DNA from: Parabacteroides johnsonii DSM 18315
GTDB lineage: Bacteria > Bacteroidota > Bacteroidia > Bacteroidales > Tannerellaceae
DNA: 64,000 nucleotides
NCBI RefSeq assembly: GCF_025151045.1
Contig: NZ_CP102285.1
Span: forward strand, 2,232,001 to 2,296,000
Direction: 5' to 3'
The notes beneath the pieces were generated by a model. It was not told the origin of the DNA, did not search any database, and saw nothing but the letters and a program-made list of their open reading frames with translations. Each line of letters opens with the position of its first letter. The stretch's first letter is position 1. Positions 35,136 through 44,243 of this stretch are shown here, in pieces. Position numbers and translations under genes: made by a program.

Positions 35136-35155
35136 CTCTTTTCTTGTTTATCAGT

Positions 35156-35620
35156 TTATAAATCTTTTTTGGTAAATAAAAGGGTGATCAGGTCGTCACT
35201 GTCCAACTCGCCTTCGATGTAAACCAGCGTGATCGTCCCTTTGGAGTTGACTTTGAACAAGACAAAACGGTTCACATCGGATTCCTTACCCGGAAGCTGG
35301 TAATAAGCGGAAACCACTCCCCCGTCGTCCGTCACTTCCTTGATCTTGCGTGCTCCCCGTTGATCGGTTTCGAGGCATTGTCGGGTAAAACGAAGAGCTT
35401 CCGGATCATTCTTGATCGTAATGCTCTTGTAGCGTGTCATACCGTATGTTTCCAACATTTCATTGGAAAGCTCCACCATAGTGACATTCTTCTTTTTCCC
35501 GTAACGGGTAAAGACATCCTGTATCTTCAAATCTTTTTGCGTTTCGGCAGCTCCCACACCGGTCGGCAACAACACCAAGGCTACCAACATTATTAATAAT
35601 GTATATCTCAATTGTTTCAT
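35156..35620 (-). CDS. Secreted protein of unknown function (DUF4252/DUF6108-like)
   Basis: A 154-residue protein with an N-terminal signal peptide (LLIMLVALVLLPTGVGAA) and a compact alpha/beta domain (DLKIQDVFTRYGKKKNVTMVE, PGKESDVNRFVLFKVNSKG, ITLVYIEGELDSDDLITLL). Such domains accompany ECF sigma factors in Bacteroidetes. I cannot decide between the DUF4252 and DUF6108 assignments by eye. No Cys for lipidation is visible, so it is probably periplasmic. It lies 12 bp behind the putative anti-sigma gene and 20 bp ahead of the beta-barrel gene, so it is part of one transcript. Confidence 0.65.
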   Translation of the reverse strand: MKQLRYTLLIMLVALVLLPTGVGAAETQKDLKIQDVFTRYGKKKNVTMVELSNEMLETYGMTRYKSITIKNDPEALRFTRQCLETDQRGARKIKEVTDDGGVVSAYYQLPGKESDVNRFVLFKVNSKGTITLVYIEGELDSDDLITLLFTKKDL

Positions 35621-35632
35621 CTTAATACTCTT

Positions 35633-36181
35633 TTATTCGTCCTCACTAAAAAGGCTACCTAATTCTTTTAATTGATTATCTATTATTTGGCGGTCTGCCT
35701 CCTCCTCTTTATCCATCTCCGGGAAGTAGTCATTGGCAGAAGTGGCCACCTCCTGCAACGCTTCAATCGCCAGTGAACGGACTTTATGGATGTCGGTATA
35801 GCAACGGCCGTTTATCACGACATAGTTATCGGAACAGAAACAGGGATCGGCAGGATACAGCAAACGGGTAAGACTCAACAGAGCCAACACGCAGGCTGCC
35901 ACGCCGGAAAGGATGTAAAGGGCAGAGCGTTTCCTATTCTCTGGGCGTAGCGGAACGGATACCGGTTCGGGATTCGAATCCGTTTTGCCATCTTGTACTT
36001 CCGCGTTACGTTCTATTTCTTCATCGAAATAAGCAAACAGAGGGATATAGGCGGCCAAATGCTCCGGCACTTCTCCCGAAGCGAAAAAGGCACGGATCAA
36101 CTTTTCTTCCGCAGCAGAAGTCTCACCTTCGAAATATCGTTCCAGCAACTCTTCCATCATATGTAGATTCCTCTTTTCCAT
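35633..36181 (-). CDS. Putative anti-sigma factor, single-pass membrane protein
   Basis: A 182-residue protein. The N-terminal part (HMMEELLERYFEGETSAAEEKLIRAFF) resembles the helical opening of Bacteroidetes anti-sigma proteins. One transmembrane helix is at about 86-106 (ALYILSGVAACVLALLSL), followed by a periplasmic tail with CFCSDNYVVINGRCY and an acidic C-terminus. It is located 10 bp downstream of the ECF sigma gene, the usual place for the cognate anti-sigma factor. No FecR domain is seen, so it is not a FecR-type regulator of a TonB system. Three Cys in the periplasmic part could be redox-sensitive (inference). Confidence 0.65.
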   Translation of the reverse strand: MEKRNLHMMEELLERYFEGETSAAEEKLIRAFFASGEVPEHLAAYIPLFAYFDEEIERNAEVQDGKTDSNPEPVSVPLRPENRKRSALYILSGVAACVLALLSLTRLLYPADPCFCSDNYVVINGRCYTDIHKVRSLAIEALQEVATSANDYFPEMDKEEEADRQIIDNQLKELGSLFSEDE

Positions 36182-36191
36182 AAATCATAAA

Positions 36192-36686
36192 TTATAAATC
36201 CTTCATCAACCATTCCCGTATCTTTTTTCGAGCTCTCGAAAGGTTCACCCGGACCGCTTCGACCTGGGTTCCTGTTATCTCCGCTATTTCCGCCAACTCA
36301 TACCCCTCAACGTCTTTCATCCGGATAATGGTTTGTTGAAGCGAGGGCAGCTTGCTTATCAGCCAGCGGATACGGGCCACCGTATCGTGCTGTTCCAGTT
36401 CTTCCGCCGGGTTTCTTGTTCCCGAATCGAGCGAAAGCAAGGCGATATCCATCCCTTCCGGCCGGTGCTGTTTCAGCTTGTCCAGCGCCAGGTTCTTAGC
36501 CACTTGTACAGCCAGCGCCTCGACACTGTTATAGCCGTCCAACTTCTCGCGAATCTGCCACAATTTCAGAAAAGTCTCCTGCACGATATCTTCTGCATCC
36601 GACCTGTCCTCCATCATCCGCCAGGAAATATTAATCAACTTCTCCCGGAGCGGCAGCACGGTTATTTTAAACGTTTCGAGTTCCAT
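36192..36686 (-). CDS. RNA polymerase ECF-type sigma factor
   Basis: A 164-residue sigma-70 family protein of ECF size. Region 2 covers about 15-75 (INISWRMMEDRSDAEDIVQETFLKLWQ, with the DAEDIVQETFLKLW signature). Region 4 covers about 105-160 (LPSLQQTIIRMKDVEGYELAEIAEITGTQVEAVRVNLSRARKKI). I start it at the ATG at 36684-36686, because the ATG 39 nt further upstream adds only a Cys/Phe/Val-rich non-sigma stretch. It directs RNA polymerase to a small regulon, probably including its own cluster of anti-sigma, secreted, barrel and acidic proteins. Confidence 0.9.
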   Translation of the reverse strand: MELETFKITVLPLREKLINISWRMMEDRSDAEDIVQETFLKLWQIREKLDGYNSVEALAVQVAKNLALDKLKQHRPEGMDIALLSLDSGTRNPAEELEQHDTVARIRWLISKLPSLQQTIIRMKDVEGYELAEIAEITGTQVEAVRVNLSRARKKIREWLMKDL

Positions 36687-36992
36687 TTCTACTATTATGA
36701 CGACAAAGAAACAAAAACATAACATAAGAAAACCGGGAAAAATAAAAAAGGCCGGAAAAATGAAATTGATAGGCTCAAAAATCAGCAGGAAAGATAAAAA
36801 TGAACTCCCGGAGAATCGAATATTTGGAAGGATACGGGATTACGGTAAAAGTATTTGGCTTACAATTGGCGGATATTCCAAGAGGTTCCGGCACTTCTTT
36901 TCCGTGAAGACGGTCTTTATCGCCGTGACGACCGTCTTCGTTGCTCCGGGTTGCCGTATTCACTCATGAATCATTTTTTACAATAAACTCCC
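36687..36992. other. Intergenic region with a 9-bp hairpin, no supported gene
   Basis: 306 bp between the ECF sigma start and the DUF3256 stop. An inverted repeat GAAGACGGT (36906-36914) / ACCGTCTTC (36931-36939) lies downstream of the DUF3256 gene and may stop its transcription, although no T-run follows. The sigma promoter must lie near 36690-36730, where TTTCTTTG resembles a -7 box with one mismatch. A 90-codon plus-strand frame here has no family resemblance. Confidence 0.4.
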
Positions 36993-37625
36993 TTATTTGA
37001 AGTGGAACTTTTCCCAGGTATAAACCTTTGGAGTGCTCTTCAGGAAAGGTTCCACCTGCTTGCGTTCGGCTTTCGTCAGATATTGGGGAGTCGTATACTC
37101 GACCGTCAACGTCTGATCATCAGGGCTGAGCGAATATTTCCGTAAGTCCATGTCCAAACGGGCGGTTGCTTCGCTAAAGGCGGTACGGTTCTTATCGGCA
37201 TCGTCTTTAATAAACCATTCTGCCGAAACCGGAGTATACAGATCGGCGGGGTTCAACGGCTTCCAGTCTGTCGTGAAAAACTCGACCTGACTGTCGGGAA
37301 CGGGACCGTATACGGTCGTAATCATACAAACGACATAGGTATCGTTGACCAGCGGCAATAGCTTCATCTCTACCGTGCTACGCTCCGTCACCTGCAACAA
37401 CAGGTAGTCATCCGTCAGCTTCTTCAGGGTGGAAAAACCGTTCATGGTGTTTTTCAGCTTCGCTTCCTTCCCTGAATTATATAAATCTATCAAATCCTTA
37501 CGCCAGGCATTTTCCAGCTGAGGAACATATTGGTCAGGCATGGCGACAAAAACCGCATCCATGTCCTGCGCCTTCATCCCACACACAAATACACAAAGCA
37601 ATATAGAAAGAAATAATCGTTTCAT
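36993..37625 (-). CDS. DUF3256-family secreted protein
   Basis: A 210-residue protein with a signal peptide (MKRLFLSILLCVFVCGMKAQ) and a beta-rich domain. Its opening, VFVAMPDQYVPQLENAWRKDLIDLYNSG, is the conserved DUF3256 start (a PDSLLP.L....R.DL.D-type motif), and KLTDDYLLLQVTERSTVEMKLLP follows the family. It is periplasmic or surface-exposed, of unknown role, and limited to Bacteroidetes. It follows truA and the EamA transporter on the same strand with short gaps, so the three may form an operon. Confidence 0.8.
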   Translation of the reverse strand: MKRLFLSILLCVFVCGMKAQDMDAVFVAMPDQYVPQLENAWRKDLIDLYNSGKEAKLKNTMNGFSTLKKLTDDYLLLQVTERSTVEMKLLPLVNDTYVVCMITTVYGPVPDSQVEFFTTDWKPLNPADLYTPVSAEWFIKDDADKNRTAFSEATARLDMDLRKYSLSPDDQTLTVEYTTPQYLTKAERKQVEPFLKSTPKVYTWEKFHFK

Positions 37626-37669
37626 ATCTTAAATTACAATTTTCCTCTACAAAAGTAATAGAATATGCC

Positions 37670-38566
37670 TTAGCGCGTACCGAGATACAGGAATATCATT
37701 CCTAATAATACTAAAAACAGATCGATTGCCTTACTTTTCAGGTTCTTTTCATGGAAGAACAAAGCACCGGCAAGGAAGGTCACCAAGACATTGCTACGAC
37801 GGACCATCGAGACGATAGAGATCATCGAACCGGGAAAAGTCAGGGCATAAAAGTAAATCCAGTCCGCCACGCAAAGGAAGACGGATATAAAGATAATATT
37901 CCAGTGCCAAACAAAAGGCGTCGTGCTTTTCCGGCGCGGATACCAAAGGAACAGAAGGATCGGTAACATCATCAGGCACTGATAGACATTAAACCAGACC
38001 TGCACCGTCATCACATCCAAACTCCCCATCAGATGTTTGTCATACAAGCCGCTCGCCGCTCCGGTAAGGATAGACAAGACGGTAAAGAAGATCCATTTAT
38101 TATGTGTGAAACGGATTCCCTCTTTTTTTCCGGATGAGGAAAGAAGATAGAAAGAGGCAATGGAAAGGATCACCCCGATCCACTGATACAGATTCAGCCG
38201 TTCTCCAAAGACAAGCATGGCACCCACCAGTGTCACGACCGGTTGGGTCGCCTTAATAGGTCCGGTAATGGTCAGCGGCAAATGTTTCAGGGCAAAGTAA
38301 CCGAATATCCACGACGACAAGACGATCACTGCCTTGATAAACACTGCCACATGCGTCTCAAAGGAGACACGCGGCACATACAACATCGTCCCGTCAAGCA
38401 TATCCGTAAAAAACGAAAGAAAAATGAAAGGAACGAAGATAAGACTGCTTATCAATGTATTGAAAAACAAAACCGGAATAACGGCATTGCCATCCAGCGA
38501 AATCTTTTTGTTTACTTCATAACACCCTAAAAGAAAGGCGGAGATGAAAGCTAATCCAATCCACAT
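37670..38566 (-). CDS. EamA/DMT-family transporter
   Basis: A 298-residue integral membrane protein with ten predicted transmembrane segments in two repeated five-helix halves, the drug/metabolite transporter fold (opening WIGLAFISAFLLGCYEVNKKI; second half starting KWIFFTVLSILTGAASGLYDKH). Substrate unknown; the family exports metabolites or amino acids or takes up small solutes. It lies 27 bp downstream of truA and 44 bp upstream of the DUF3256 gene. Nothing in the sequence identifies the cargo. Confidence 0.85.
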   Translation of the reverse strand: MWIGLAFISAFLLGCYEVNKKISLDGNAVIPVLFFNTLISSLIFVPFIFLSFFTDMLDGTMLYVPRVSFETHVAVFIKAVIVLSSWIFGYFALKHLPLTITGPIKATQPVVTLVGAMLVFGERLNLYQWIGVILSIASFYLLSSSGKKEGIRFTHNKWIFFTVLSILTGAASGLYDKHLMGSLDVMTVQVWFNVYQCLMMLPILLFLWYPRRKSTTPFVWHWNIIFISVFLCVADWIYFYALTFPGSMISIVSMVRRSNVLVTFLAGALFFHEKNLKSKAIDLFLVLLGMIFLYLGTR

Positions 38567-38593
38567 GGAAATTTAAAATTAAGAATTAAAAAA

Positions 38594-39343
38594 TTAAAGG
38601 AAAATACTTTCGGGATAAGTGACATCGACCAGATAGAGGGCATGTCCGGGAGCGGATGTTCCGGCACGGCCACGATCTTTGGCCTCGATCACCTGGCGGA
38701 AGCCATCGACCGTCAGTTTTCCTCTACCTACTTCGAGTAAAGTACCGACAATAGCACGTACCATATTACGCAGGAAACGGTCCGCTTGTATGGTAAAAAA
38801 CCATACATCGCCATCCTTTTCCCAACCGGCCTTATAGATACGACAGTTGTTCGTCTTCACGTCCGTGTGCAGCTTGCTGAAACTGGTGAAATCTATATAA
38901 TCGAACAGAACCGGGCAAGCCTTGTTCATTGCCTCGAAGTCGAGTTTTCCCGGAATTTTATAGACCAGTTCATAGTTGAACGGATCTTTTCGTGTCGTGA
39001 TATAATATTTATAAGTACGCGAAGTGGCATCGAACCGAGCATGCGCATCGGTACGAACAGGTACGATACGGTAGACCGCGATATCTTTGGGAAGCAAACG
39101 GTTCAACTTCTCCACCAGAAAAACGAGGTCGTCAATCGGTTCTTTCCAATCGAAATGAGCCACCATCAGGCGGGCATGTACGCCGGCATCCGTCCGCCCC
39201 GCTCCCACAATGGGGACCGGCTGGCGCAATAAGGTTGCCAAGGCCTCTTCGATAGATTGCTGCACTGTGATTCCATTCGGCTGTATTTGCCAGCCACAAA
39301 ACTTTTTGCCGTTATAACCTAAATATATAAAGTATCTGTTCAC
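38594..39343 (-). CDS. truA: tRNA pseudouridine(38-40) synthase TruA
   Basis: A 249-residue pseudouridine synthase acting on positions 38-40 of the tRNA anticodon arm. Visible: [21 protein letters not shown] at the start, the catalytic Asp in [18 protein letters not shown] near residue 55, [17 protein letters not shown], and the [21 protein letters not shown]-terminal signature. I start it at the GTG at 39341-39343 (VNRYFIYLG). A longer frame to 39472 would run through the promoter at 39379 and overlap the opposite gene, with non-conserved sequence. Confidence 0.92.
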   Translation of the reverse strand: MNRYFIYLGYNGKKFCGWQIQPNGITVQQSIEEALATLLRQPVPIVGAGRTDAGVHARLMVAHFDWKEPIDDLVFLVEKLNRLLPKDIAVYRIVPVRTDAHARFDATSRTYKYYITTRKDPFNYELVYKIPGKLDFEAMNKACPVLFDYIDFTSFSKLHTDVKTNNCRIYKAGWEKDGDVWFFTIQADRFLRNMVRAIVGTLLEVGRGKLTVDGFRQVIEAKDRGRAGTSAPGHALYLVDVTYPESIFL

Positions 39344-39378
39344 GTCCGGATGTCCTTGCTTCTGTTTAAATTCGGATG

Positions 39379-39386
39379 CAAAGGTA
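39379..39386 (-). promoter_or_regulatory. Predicted -7 box for truA; decides the GTG start
   Basis: Reads TACCTTTG on the minus strand, 36 nt upstream of the GTG at 39343 and inside the longer alternative frame. Confidence 0.6.
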
Positions 39387-39405
39387 ACAGAATTCTTGCC
39401 AAGGG

Positions 39406-39437
39406 ATTGCCTATGCGGACAGAAAAGTGTAATTTTG
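39406..39437 (+). promoter_or_regulatory. Promoter of the AspT/YidE-type transporter gene
   Basis: ATTG (39406-39409), 20-bp spacer, TAATTTTG (39430-39437), 33 bp before the ATG. Confidence 0.65.
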
Positions 39438-39470
39438 CAAACATAAATCTTCACAACAAAACTATTTGAC

Positions 39471-41069
39471 ATGTTTGAAACATTGCTTCAATCGTCTTAT
39501 TTTGCCTTGTTCCTGATTATCGCCTTAGGGTTCATGTTAGGCAGAATACAGATCAAAGGCCTTTCTCTTGATGTATCAGCCGTTATCTTTATCGCTCTCC
39601 TGTTTGGGCATTTCGGGGTAATCATTCCTAAGGAACTGGGAAATTTCGGTTTGGTATTGTTTATTTTCACCATCGGCATACAAGCGGGTCCGGGATTCTT
39701 CGACTCCTTCCGTTCGAAAGGGAAAACACTGATCATACTGACGCTCCTGATCGTCGGCTCCGCCAGCCTTACCGGTTTGATACTTAAATATGTTGTCGGA
39801 ATCGATACACCTAGCCTCGTGGGACTGATCGCCGGGGCGCTAACCAGTACACCGGGTCTTGCCGTCGCGATCGACAGCACGCACTCTTCCTCCGCTTCCA
39901 TCGCCTACGGTATCGCCTATCCGTTCGGAGTGATCGGTGTAATACTTTTCATAAAATTACTGCCGAAATTGCTACGCAAGGACCTTGTCGCCGAGGCCAA
40001 AGCACTCGAAGCACAACGGAAAGGGAAATATCCCCCATTGCACACAGCGACTTTCCGCATCACCCATGCCAATATATTCGGAAAAACACTGGCCCAGTTA
40101 CAACTCCGTTCTATGACAGGCGCCGTTATTTCCCGTGTAAAACATAAAGACCGGACAAGCATACCGGTAGCGCAAACCATCCTGCATGAAGGGGATATGA
40201 TCAAGGCTGTCGGCAACGACAAGTCTTTGGAACAACTGGCACTTCTTGTCGGAGAACGTGTAGAAAACGATCTTCCCTTCGGCAGTACGCAAGAATTACA
40301 ATCCCTGTTAGTAACGAACAAGAACGTCATCAATAAAAGTTTAGGATACCTAAACTTGCAACGCACGTTCAACTGCACCGTCACCCGCGTACGCCGAAGT
40401 GGTATCGACCTTCCGCCTGAACCGGAATTGTTGCTGAAATTCGGTGACAAACTGATGGTCGCCGGAGAAAAAGAAGACATAAAGGAATTGGGACAGGTAT
40501 TCGGGAATGACGAAAAGAAACTTTCCGACACGGACTTTTTCCCGATTGCTGCCGGTATTGTCCTTGGGGTATTGTTCGGGAAGCTGAACATTTCGTTTTC
40601 GGATTCCTTCTCTTTCTCGCCCGGACTGACAGGTGGCATCCTGATTGTCGCACTTATCCTGAGCGCAATCGGCAAGACGGGACCGATCATCTGGTCTATG
40701 TCAGGTTCCGCCAACCAGTTGCTTCGCCAGATCGGCCTACTTCTGTTCCTCGCCGAGGTCGGAACATCCGCCGGAGTCAACCTGGTATCAACATTCCAGG
40801 AAAGCGGCTGGACACTGTTCGGAATCGGTATGGCGATCACAATGGTACCGATGATCGTGGCTGTCCTGTTCGGCTATTTCGTATTCAAGATCCATATTCT
40901 GGACCTGATCGGGACGATTGCAGGAGGAATGACCAGTACGCCGGGACTTGCCGCCGCCGACTCGATGAGCGACAGTTCCGCTCCCAGCATCGCCTATGCG
41001 ACGGTCTATCCAATCGCGATGGTATTCCTGATTCTCTTTATCCAGTTCATCGCAGCTTTGGTTGCATAA
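39471..41069 (+). CDS. AspT/YidE-family transporter with two RCK_C (TrkA-C) domains
   Basis: A 532-residue inner-membrane protein of the aspartate-alanine-exchanger (AAE) family. There are about five transmembrane helices at each end. The motif [15 protein letters not shown] (N-terminal half) is repeated as [14 protein letters not shown] (C-terminal half), showing internal duplication. Between them (about 190-370) lie two TrkA-C/RCK_C regulatory domains ([39 protein letters not shown]). AspT exchanges aspartate for alanine; the substrate of this YidE/YbjL-like branch is unknown. Single gene, divergent from truA. Confidence 0.88.
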   Translation: MFETLLQSSYFALFLIIALGFMLGRIQIKGLSLDVSAVIFIALLFGHFGVIIPKELGNFGLVLFIFTIGIQAGPGFFDSFRSKGKTLIILTLLIVGSASLTGLILKYVVGIDTPSLVGLIAGALTSTPGLAVAIDSTHSSSASIAYGIAYPFGVIGVILFIKLLPKLLRKDLVAEAKALEAQRKGKYPPLHTATFRITHANIFGKTLAQLQLRSMTGAVISRVKHKDRTSIPVAQTILHEGDMIKAVGNDKSLEQLALLVGERVENDLPFGSTQELQSLLVTNKNVINKSLGYLNLQRTFNCTVTRVRRSGIDLPPEPELLLKFGDKLMVAGEKEDIKELGQVFGNDEKKLSDTDFFPIAAGIVLGVLFGKLNISFSDSFSFSPGLTGGILIVALILSAIGKTGPIIWSMSGSANQLLRQIGLLLFLAEVGTSAGVNLVSTFQESGWTLFGIGMAITMVPMIVAVLFGYFVFKIHILDLIGTIAGGMTSTPGLAAADSMSDSSAPSIAYATVYPIAMVFLILFIQFIAALVA

Positions 41070-41089
41070 AAAGCAACGTTTCTCCGGCA

Positions 41090-41177
41090 TGAAAAAAAGG
41101 TTTCCATACCATGAAAATTTATTTTCATGCCGGTGGAAATAAATTTTCATGCCAGAGAAAATAAATTTTCACCTAAA
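41090..41177. repeat. Degenerate tandem repeat with 22-bp period (four units)
   Basis: Units 41090-41111, 41112-41133, 41134-41155 and 41156-41177 align without gaps. Units 2-4 share a palindrome-like core GAAAATTTATTTTC / GAAATAAATTTTC plus a TGCCGG-type linker. It lies just downstream of the transporter gene and ahead of the helicase promoter. Confidence 0.8.
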
Positions 41178-41246
41178 TGGATAAACTGAAAATATTCAGT
41201 CGCCAGTCCTTTTCACCGCACAAAACGAACGTTTTCCCTTTTATGT

Positions 41247-41278
41247 ATTGAAGATTCTAATTATTTTCCCTAATTTTG
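41247..41278 (+). promoter_or_regulatory. Promoter of the Pif1-like helicase gene
   Basis: ATTG (41247-41250), 20-bp spacer, TAATTTTG (41271-41278), 28 bp before the ATG. Confidence 0.65.
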
Positions 41279-41306
41279 TAAGGATTAACAATATTACAAA
41301 TTCGCC

Positions 41307-43433
41307 ATGCAAACAAACCAACAGTTTGACCTCGCCTTCAACTTACTGCAGAACACCGGAACCAACCTCTTTCTGACAGGAAAAGCCGGAACGGGAAAAA
41401 CGACCTTTTTAAAAAGGCTCAAAGAGGTTTCGCCTAAAAGAATGATCGTTGTTGCGCCAACCGGAGTAGCAGCAATCAATGCAGGAGGCGTCACTATCCA
41501 TTCCTTTTTCCAATTGCCGTTTGGCCCTTATATTCCGTCTTCACCGGAATATCGGGGAGGAAAAACAGATTTCAAAAACCAATTCCGCAAGGATAAAATC
41601 AATATCATCCGCAGCATGGACCTATTGGTGATCGATGAAGTCAGTATGGTACGTGCAGACTTGCTGGACGCTATCAGCGACGTTCTGCGTCGTTATAAAG
41701 ATCATAGTAAACCTTTCGGAGGTGTCCAGTTATTGCTCATCGGAGACTTGCAACAATTAGCACCTGTTGCCAAAGACGATGAATGGAATCTACTGAAAGA
41801 GCACTATCCGTCCACCTTCTTTTTCGATAGCAAAGCGCTGTCAGAAAGCAATTATTTCTGTATTGAACTAACGCATGTCTATCGCCAAAGCGACACGAAT
41901 TTTATCAACCTACTGAACAATATCCGTGAGAACCGCTTCGACGACGAGACCTTGCAACAACTGAATCAGCGGTACATTCCCAACTTCAGACCGGACGAAC
42001 AATCGGGCTATATCACACTCACGACGCATAACTACCAGGCACAGCAGATCAACAACCGGAAACTGGCGGAGCTTCCCGGCCAGCCTTACGCCTTCTCGGC
42101 CGAGATCAACAACGACTTCCCCGAATATTCTTACCCGACCGACGACAAGCTGATCTTGAAATGCGGCGCGCAAGTCATGTTCGTCAAAAACGACTCGTCT
42201 TCCGAAAAACGGTACTATAACGGGAAGATCGGAAAGATCGTATTTATTAATTCCAACAAGATAACCGTAGTCGACCGTGAAGGAAACGAGATCGTCGTTG
42301 AAAAGGAAACCTGGAACAATGTAAAATATACGATCGATCCCGAAACACAAGAAATCACCGAAACCATTTCCGGCACCTTCAGCCAGTATCCGCTGAAAAC
42401 CGCTTGGGCGATCACCATCCACAAGAGCCAGGGATTGACTTTCGAACATGCCATCATTGACGCTTCGGCTGCTTTTTCGCACGGACAGGTGTATGTCGCA
42501 CTCAGCCGTTGCAAAACATTAGAGGGCCTTGTGCTGAGCAGCCAGATCACCCGCAACGCCATGATCAATGATTACCGAATACAGGAATTCACTTCATCGG
42601 TCGACAGCCGACAACCGCGCGAAGAGCAGATGCAGGCCGCACAGCAGCTCTATTTCACGGAACTGATATGTGAACTGTTCGACTTCAATAATCTCCAGCA
42701 GCGCATACAATATGCCGCCTTTGTCGTGTACGGGAACCTGCAAAAACTATATCCGGAACTGAGCGTGCAGTATTCCAACACTCGCGACGCATTCCGTTCC
42801 ACAGTCACAGATGTCGGAGAACGATTCATCCAGCAATTGAAACGGTTGATAGCAGGCAATACCAATTACCTGAAAGACGAAACAATCCAGGAACGTGTCC
42901 GAAAAGGCGTAGCTTATTTTCTGGAGCAAATAGACCGCCTTTGCAGCCCATTGCAGGAAGCGTCGGATGTGGAAATCGACAATAAAGAAACGCGCAAAAC
43001 AGTCAAGAATGCGTTGGACAAGTGGAACGAAGACCTTCGTATCAAACTGTCAACCCTGCAGGGCTGTCAAGAGGGATTCACGATTTCCAGCTATTTGTCG
43101 GCTAAAGCCAAAGCAAGCATCGAACAACCGTCTGCTCCGACCGCACGCAAACGTTCCGAAAAATCATCAGAGCCGGCCAAACTGGAAATATCGACAGACA
43201 TCAAACATCCGGAACTATATGCCAACCTGAAACACTGGCGCTATGAAGTGGCAACCGAAAAAGGACTTCCTACTTATACCATCCTGCAACAAAAGGCTCT
43301 GATCGGTGTGGCCAACACCTTACCCGTCAGCGGACGCGATCTCCTCAAAATCCCAGGTATCGGGAAAAAGATCGTAGAAAACTATGGTGCAAAGCTACTG
43401 GAAATCGTAGACGAATACAGGAAAGGGCAATAA
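41307..43433 (+). CDS. Pif1/RecD-like superfamily 1 helicase with C-terminal HRDC domain
   Basis: A 708-residue DNA helicase. Motif I (Walker A) FLTGKAGTGKTTFL at about 23-36; motif Ia APTGVAAINAGGVTIHSFF; motif II VIDEVSMVRADLLD; motif III LLLIGDLQQLAPV; motif VI region KTAWAITIHKSQGLTFEHA and VYVALSRCKTLEGL. These are the Pif1/RecD set, so 5'-to-3' unwinding is expected. After a linker (about 430-610), residues ~630-705 form an HRDC domain (LYANLKHWRYEVATEKGLPTY, LLKIPGIGKKIVENYG), a nucleic-acid-binding module better known from RecQ. The combination is common in Bacteroidetes. Probable role in replication or recombination through structured DNA. Confidence 0.88.
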   Translation: MQTNQQFDLAFNLLQNTGTNLFLTGKAGTGKTTFLKRLKEVSPKRMIVVAPTGVAAINAGGVTIHSFFQLPFGPYIPSSPEYRGGKTDFKNQFRKDKINIIRSMDLLVIDEVSMVRADLLDAISDVLRRYKDHSKPFGGVQLLLIGDLQQLAPVAKDDEWNLLKEHYPSTFFFDSKALSESNYFCIELTHVYRQSDTNFINLLNNIRENRFDDETLQQLNQRYIPNFRPDEQSGYITLTTHNYQAQQINNRKLAELPGQPYAFSAEINNDFPEYSYPTDDKLILKCGAQVMFVKNDSSSEKRYYNGKIGKIVFINSNKITVVDREGNEIVVEKETWNNVKYTIDPETQEITETISGTFSQYPLKTAWAITIHKSQGLTFEHAIIDASAAFSHGQVYVALSRCKTLEGLVLSSQITRNAMINDYRIQEFTSSVDSRQPREEQMQAAQQLYFTELICELFDFNNLQQRIQYAAFVVYGNLQKLYPELSVQYSNTRDAFRSTVTDVGERFIQQLKRLIAGNTNYLKDETIQERVRKGVAYFLEQIDRLCSPLQEASDVEIDNKETRKTVKNALDKWNEDLRIKLSTLQGCQEGFTISSYLSAKAKASIEQPSAPTARKRSEKSSEPAKLEISTDIKHPELYANLKHWRYEVATEKGLPTYTILQQKALIGVANTLPVSGRDLLKIPGIGKKIVENYGAKLLEIVDEYRKGQ

Positions 43434-43523
43434 TGTGCCGACACACTATATGCCAATGTGCCAATGATGTGATATGAGCATTCTCTCATTGGCATATTAG
43501 CACATTATCAAATTGGCACATTG
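43433..43523. repeat. Inverted pair of short repeats (TGCCAATG type)
   Basis: The left arm has TGCCAATGTGCCAATGATGTG and the right arm CATTGGCATATTAGCACATTATCAAATTGGCACATT. It joins the 3' ends of two convergent genes and may work as a bidirectional terminator. Confidence 0.65.
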
Positions 43524-43524
43524 T

Positions 43525-44151
43525 TTATTTTTTCAACTCGAAGCCCATCATCATCCCGTCATACTGGCTCGCCAGCTTATTGAGTGTTTGCAAGGTCGTG
43601 CTTTTGGAGACAGCAGACAACTTCGTCAGAAAGTCCAGTAATTTATCGGCATTGAAGAGCAAAGAGAGTTGGTCATTGGTAACAACGACATGAGCCGTCA
43701 TCGTCGTCAACTTCGATTTTCCAATCTTACCATAGTGCAGTTCCATCGTCTTATCGTCCGCATTAAAAGAATAAGTACCTTTCAATGTTCGACCTTTCAG
43801 GACACTGGTGAACGTGCTGTCGGTATTAAACGTATAATTGAATGCTCCTTCAATGATTCCTACTTTCGCACAATAATCCTTCAGCTTCTTTTCCATCTCC
43901 GAAGAGGCCACACTTGCCGCCACATTCTTCAAAGCATTATCGCCTTCCAACTGAATGGCAGGATTCACATACGTCCATGTACCGGCCAGATTTTCCACCG
44001 TCAGCTTTTTTCCTCCGGTCACGGCTGTTACAGCGTCTTTTACGGCAGCAGAATTCAAAATGTCTTTAATTGATTGTCCATACACCGAATCCGACACGGA
44101 CAATATGCCACAAACGGCAACCCCCAAAATCCAATTCTTTCTCATTTTCAT
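43525..44151 (-). CDS. DUF4923-family lipocalin-like secreted protein
   Basis: A 208-residue protein with a signal peptide (ILGVAVCGILSVSDSVYGQ). It has an N-terminal helix (SIKDILNSAAVKDAVTAVTGGKKL) and a beta-barrel-like domain opening with LAGTWTYVNPAIQLEGDNALKNVA. The GTW plus repeated Thr/Lys strands (GTYSFNADDKTMELHYG) is the DUF4923 pattern. It is periplasmic or surface-located, of unknown role and restricted to Bacteroidetes. Starts at 44151 or 44145 are both possible. It is transcribed from its own promoter, which sits directly behind the fba terminator. Confidence 0.8.
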   Translation of the reverse strand: MKMRKNWILGVAVCGILSVSDSVYGQSIKDILNSAAVKDAVTAVTGGKKLTVENLAGTWTYVNPAIQLEGDNALKNVAASVASSEMEKKLKDYCAKVGIIEGAFNYTFNTDSTFTSVLKGRTLKGTYSFNADDKTMELHYGKIGKSKLTTMTAHVVVTNDQLSLLFNADKLLDFLTKLSAVSKSTTLQTLNKLASQYDGMMMGFELKK

Positions 44152-44177
44152 CTATTCTTACTCATGTTTATACGTTA

Positions 44178-44185
44178 CAAAGATA
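44178..44185 (-). promoter_or_regulatory. Predicted -7 box for the DUF4923 gene
   Basis: Reads TATCTTTG on the minus strand, 27 nt upstream of the ATG at 44151 and only 2 bp from the end of the fba terminator. Confidence 0.55.
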
Positions 44186-44187
44186 CA

Positions 44188-44217
44188 AATAAAAAGGGGT
44201 ACCGACAGGTACCCCTT
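44188..44217 (-). terminator. Intrinsic terminator of fba
   Basis: AAGGGGTACC pairs perfectly with GGTACCCCTT across a 4-nt loop, with T5 following on the minus strand. It lies 27 bp beyond the fba stop. Confidence 0.85.
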
Positions 44218-44243
44218 CCTATACCTCGTTCTGTAAACAGAGA

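Noticed and set aside
36697..36969. 90-codon plus-strand frame upstream of the ECF sigma gene
   Set aside because: Overlaps the sigma promoter region and a hairpin, with no family resemblance and unusual composition.
41085..41177. CRISPR array
   Set aside because: The repeats are adjacent with no unique spacers, the units are degenerate, and no cas gene is in the window.
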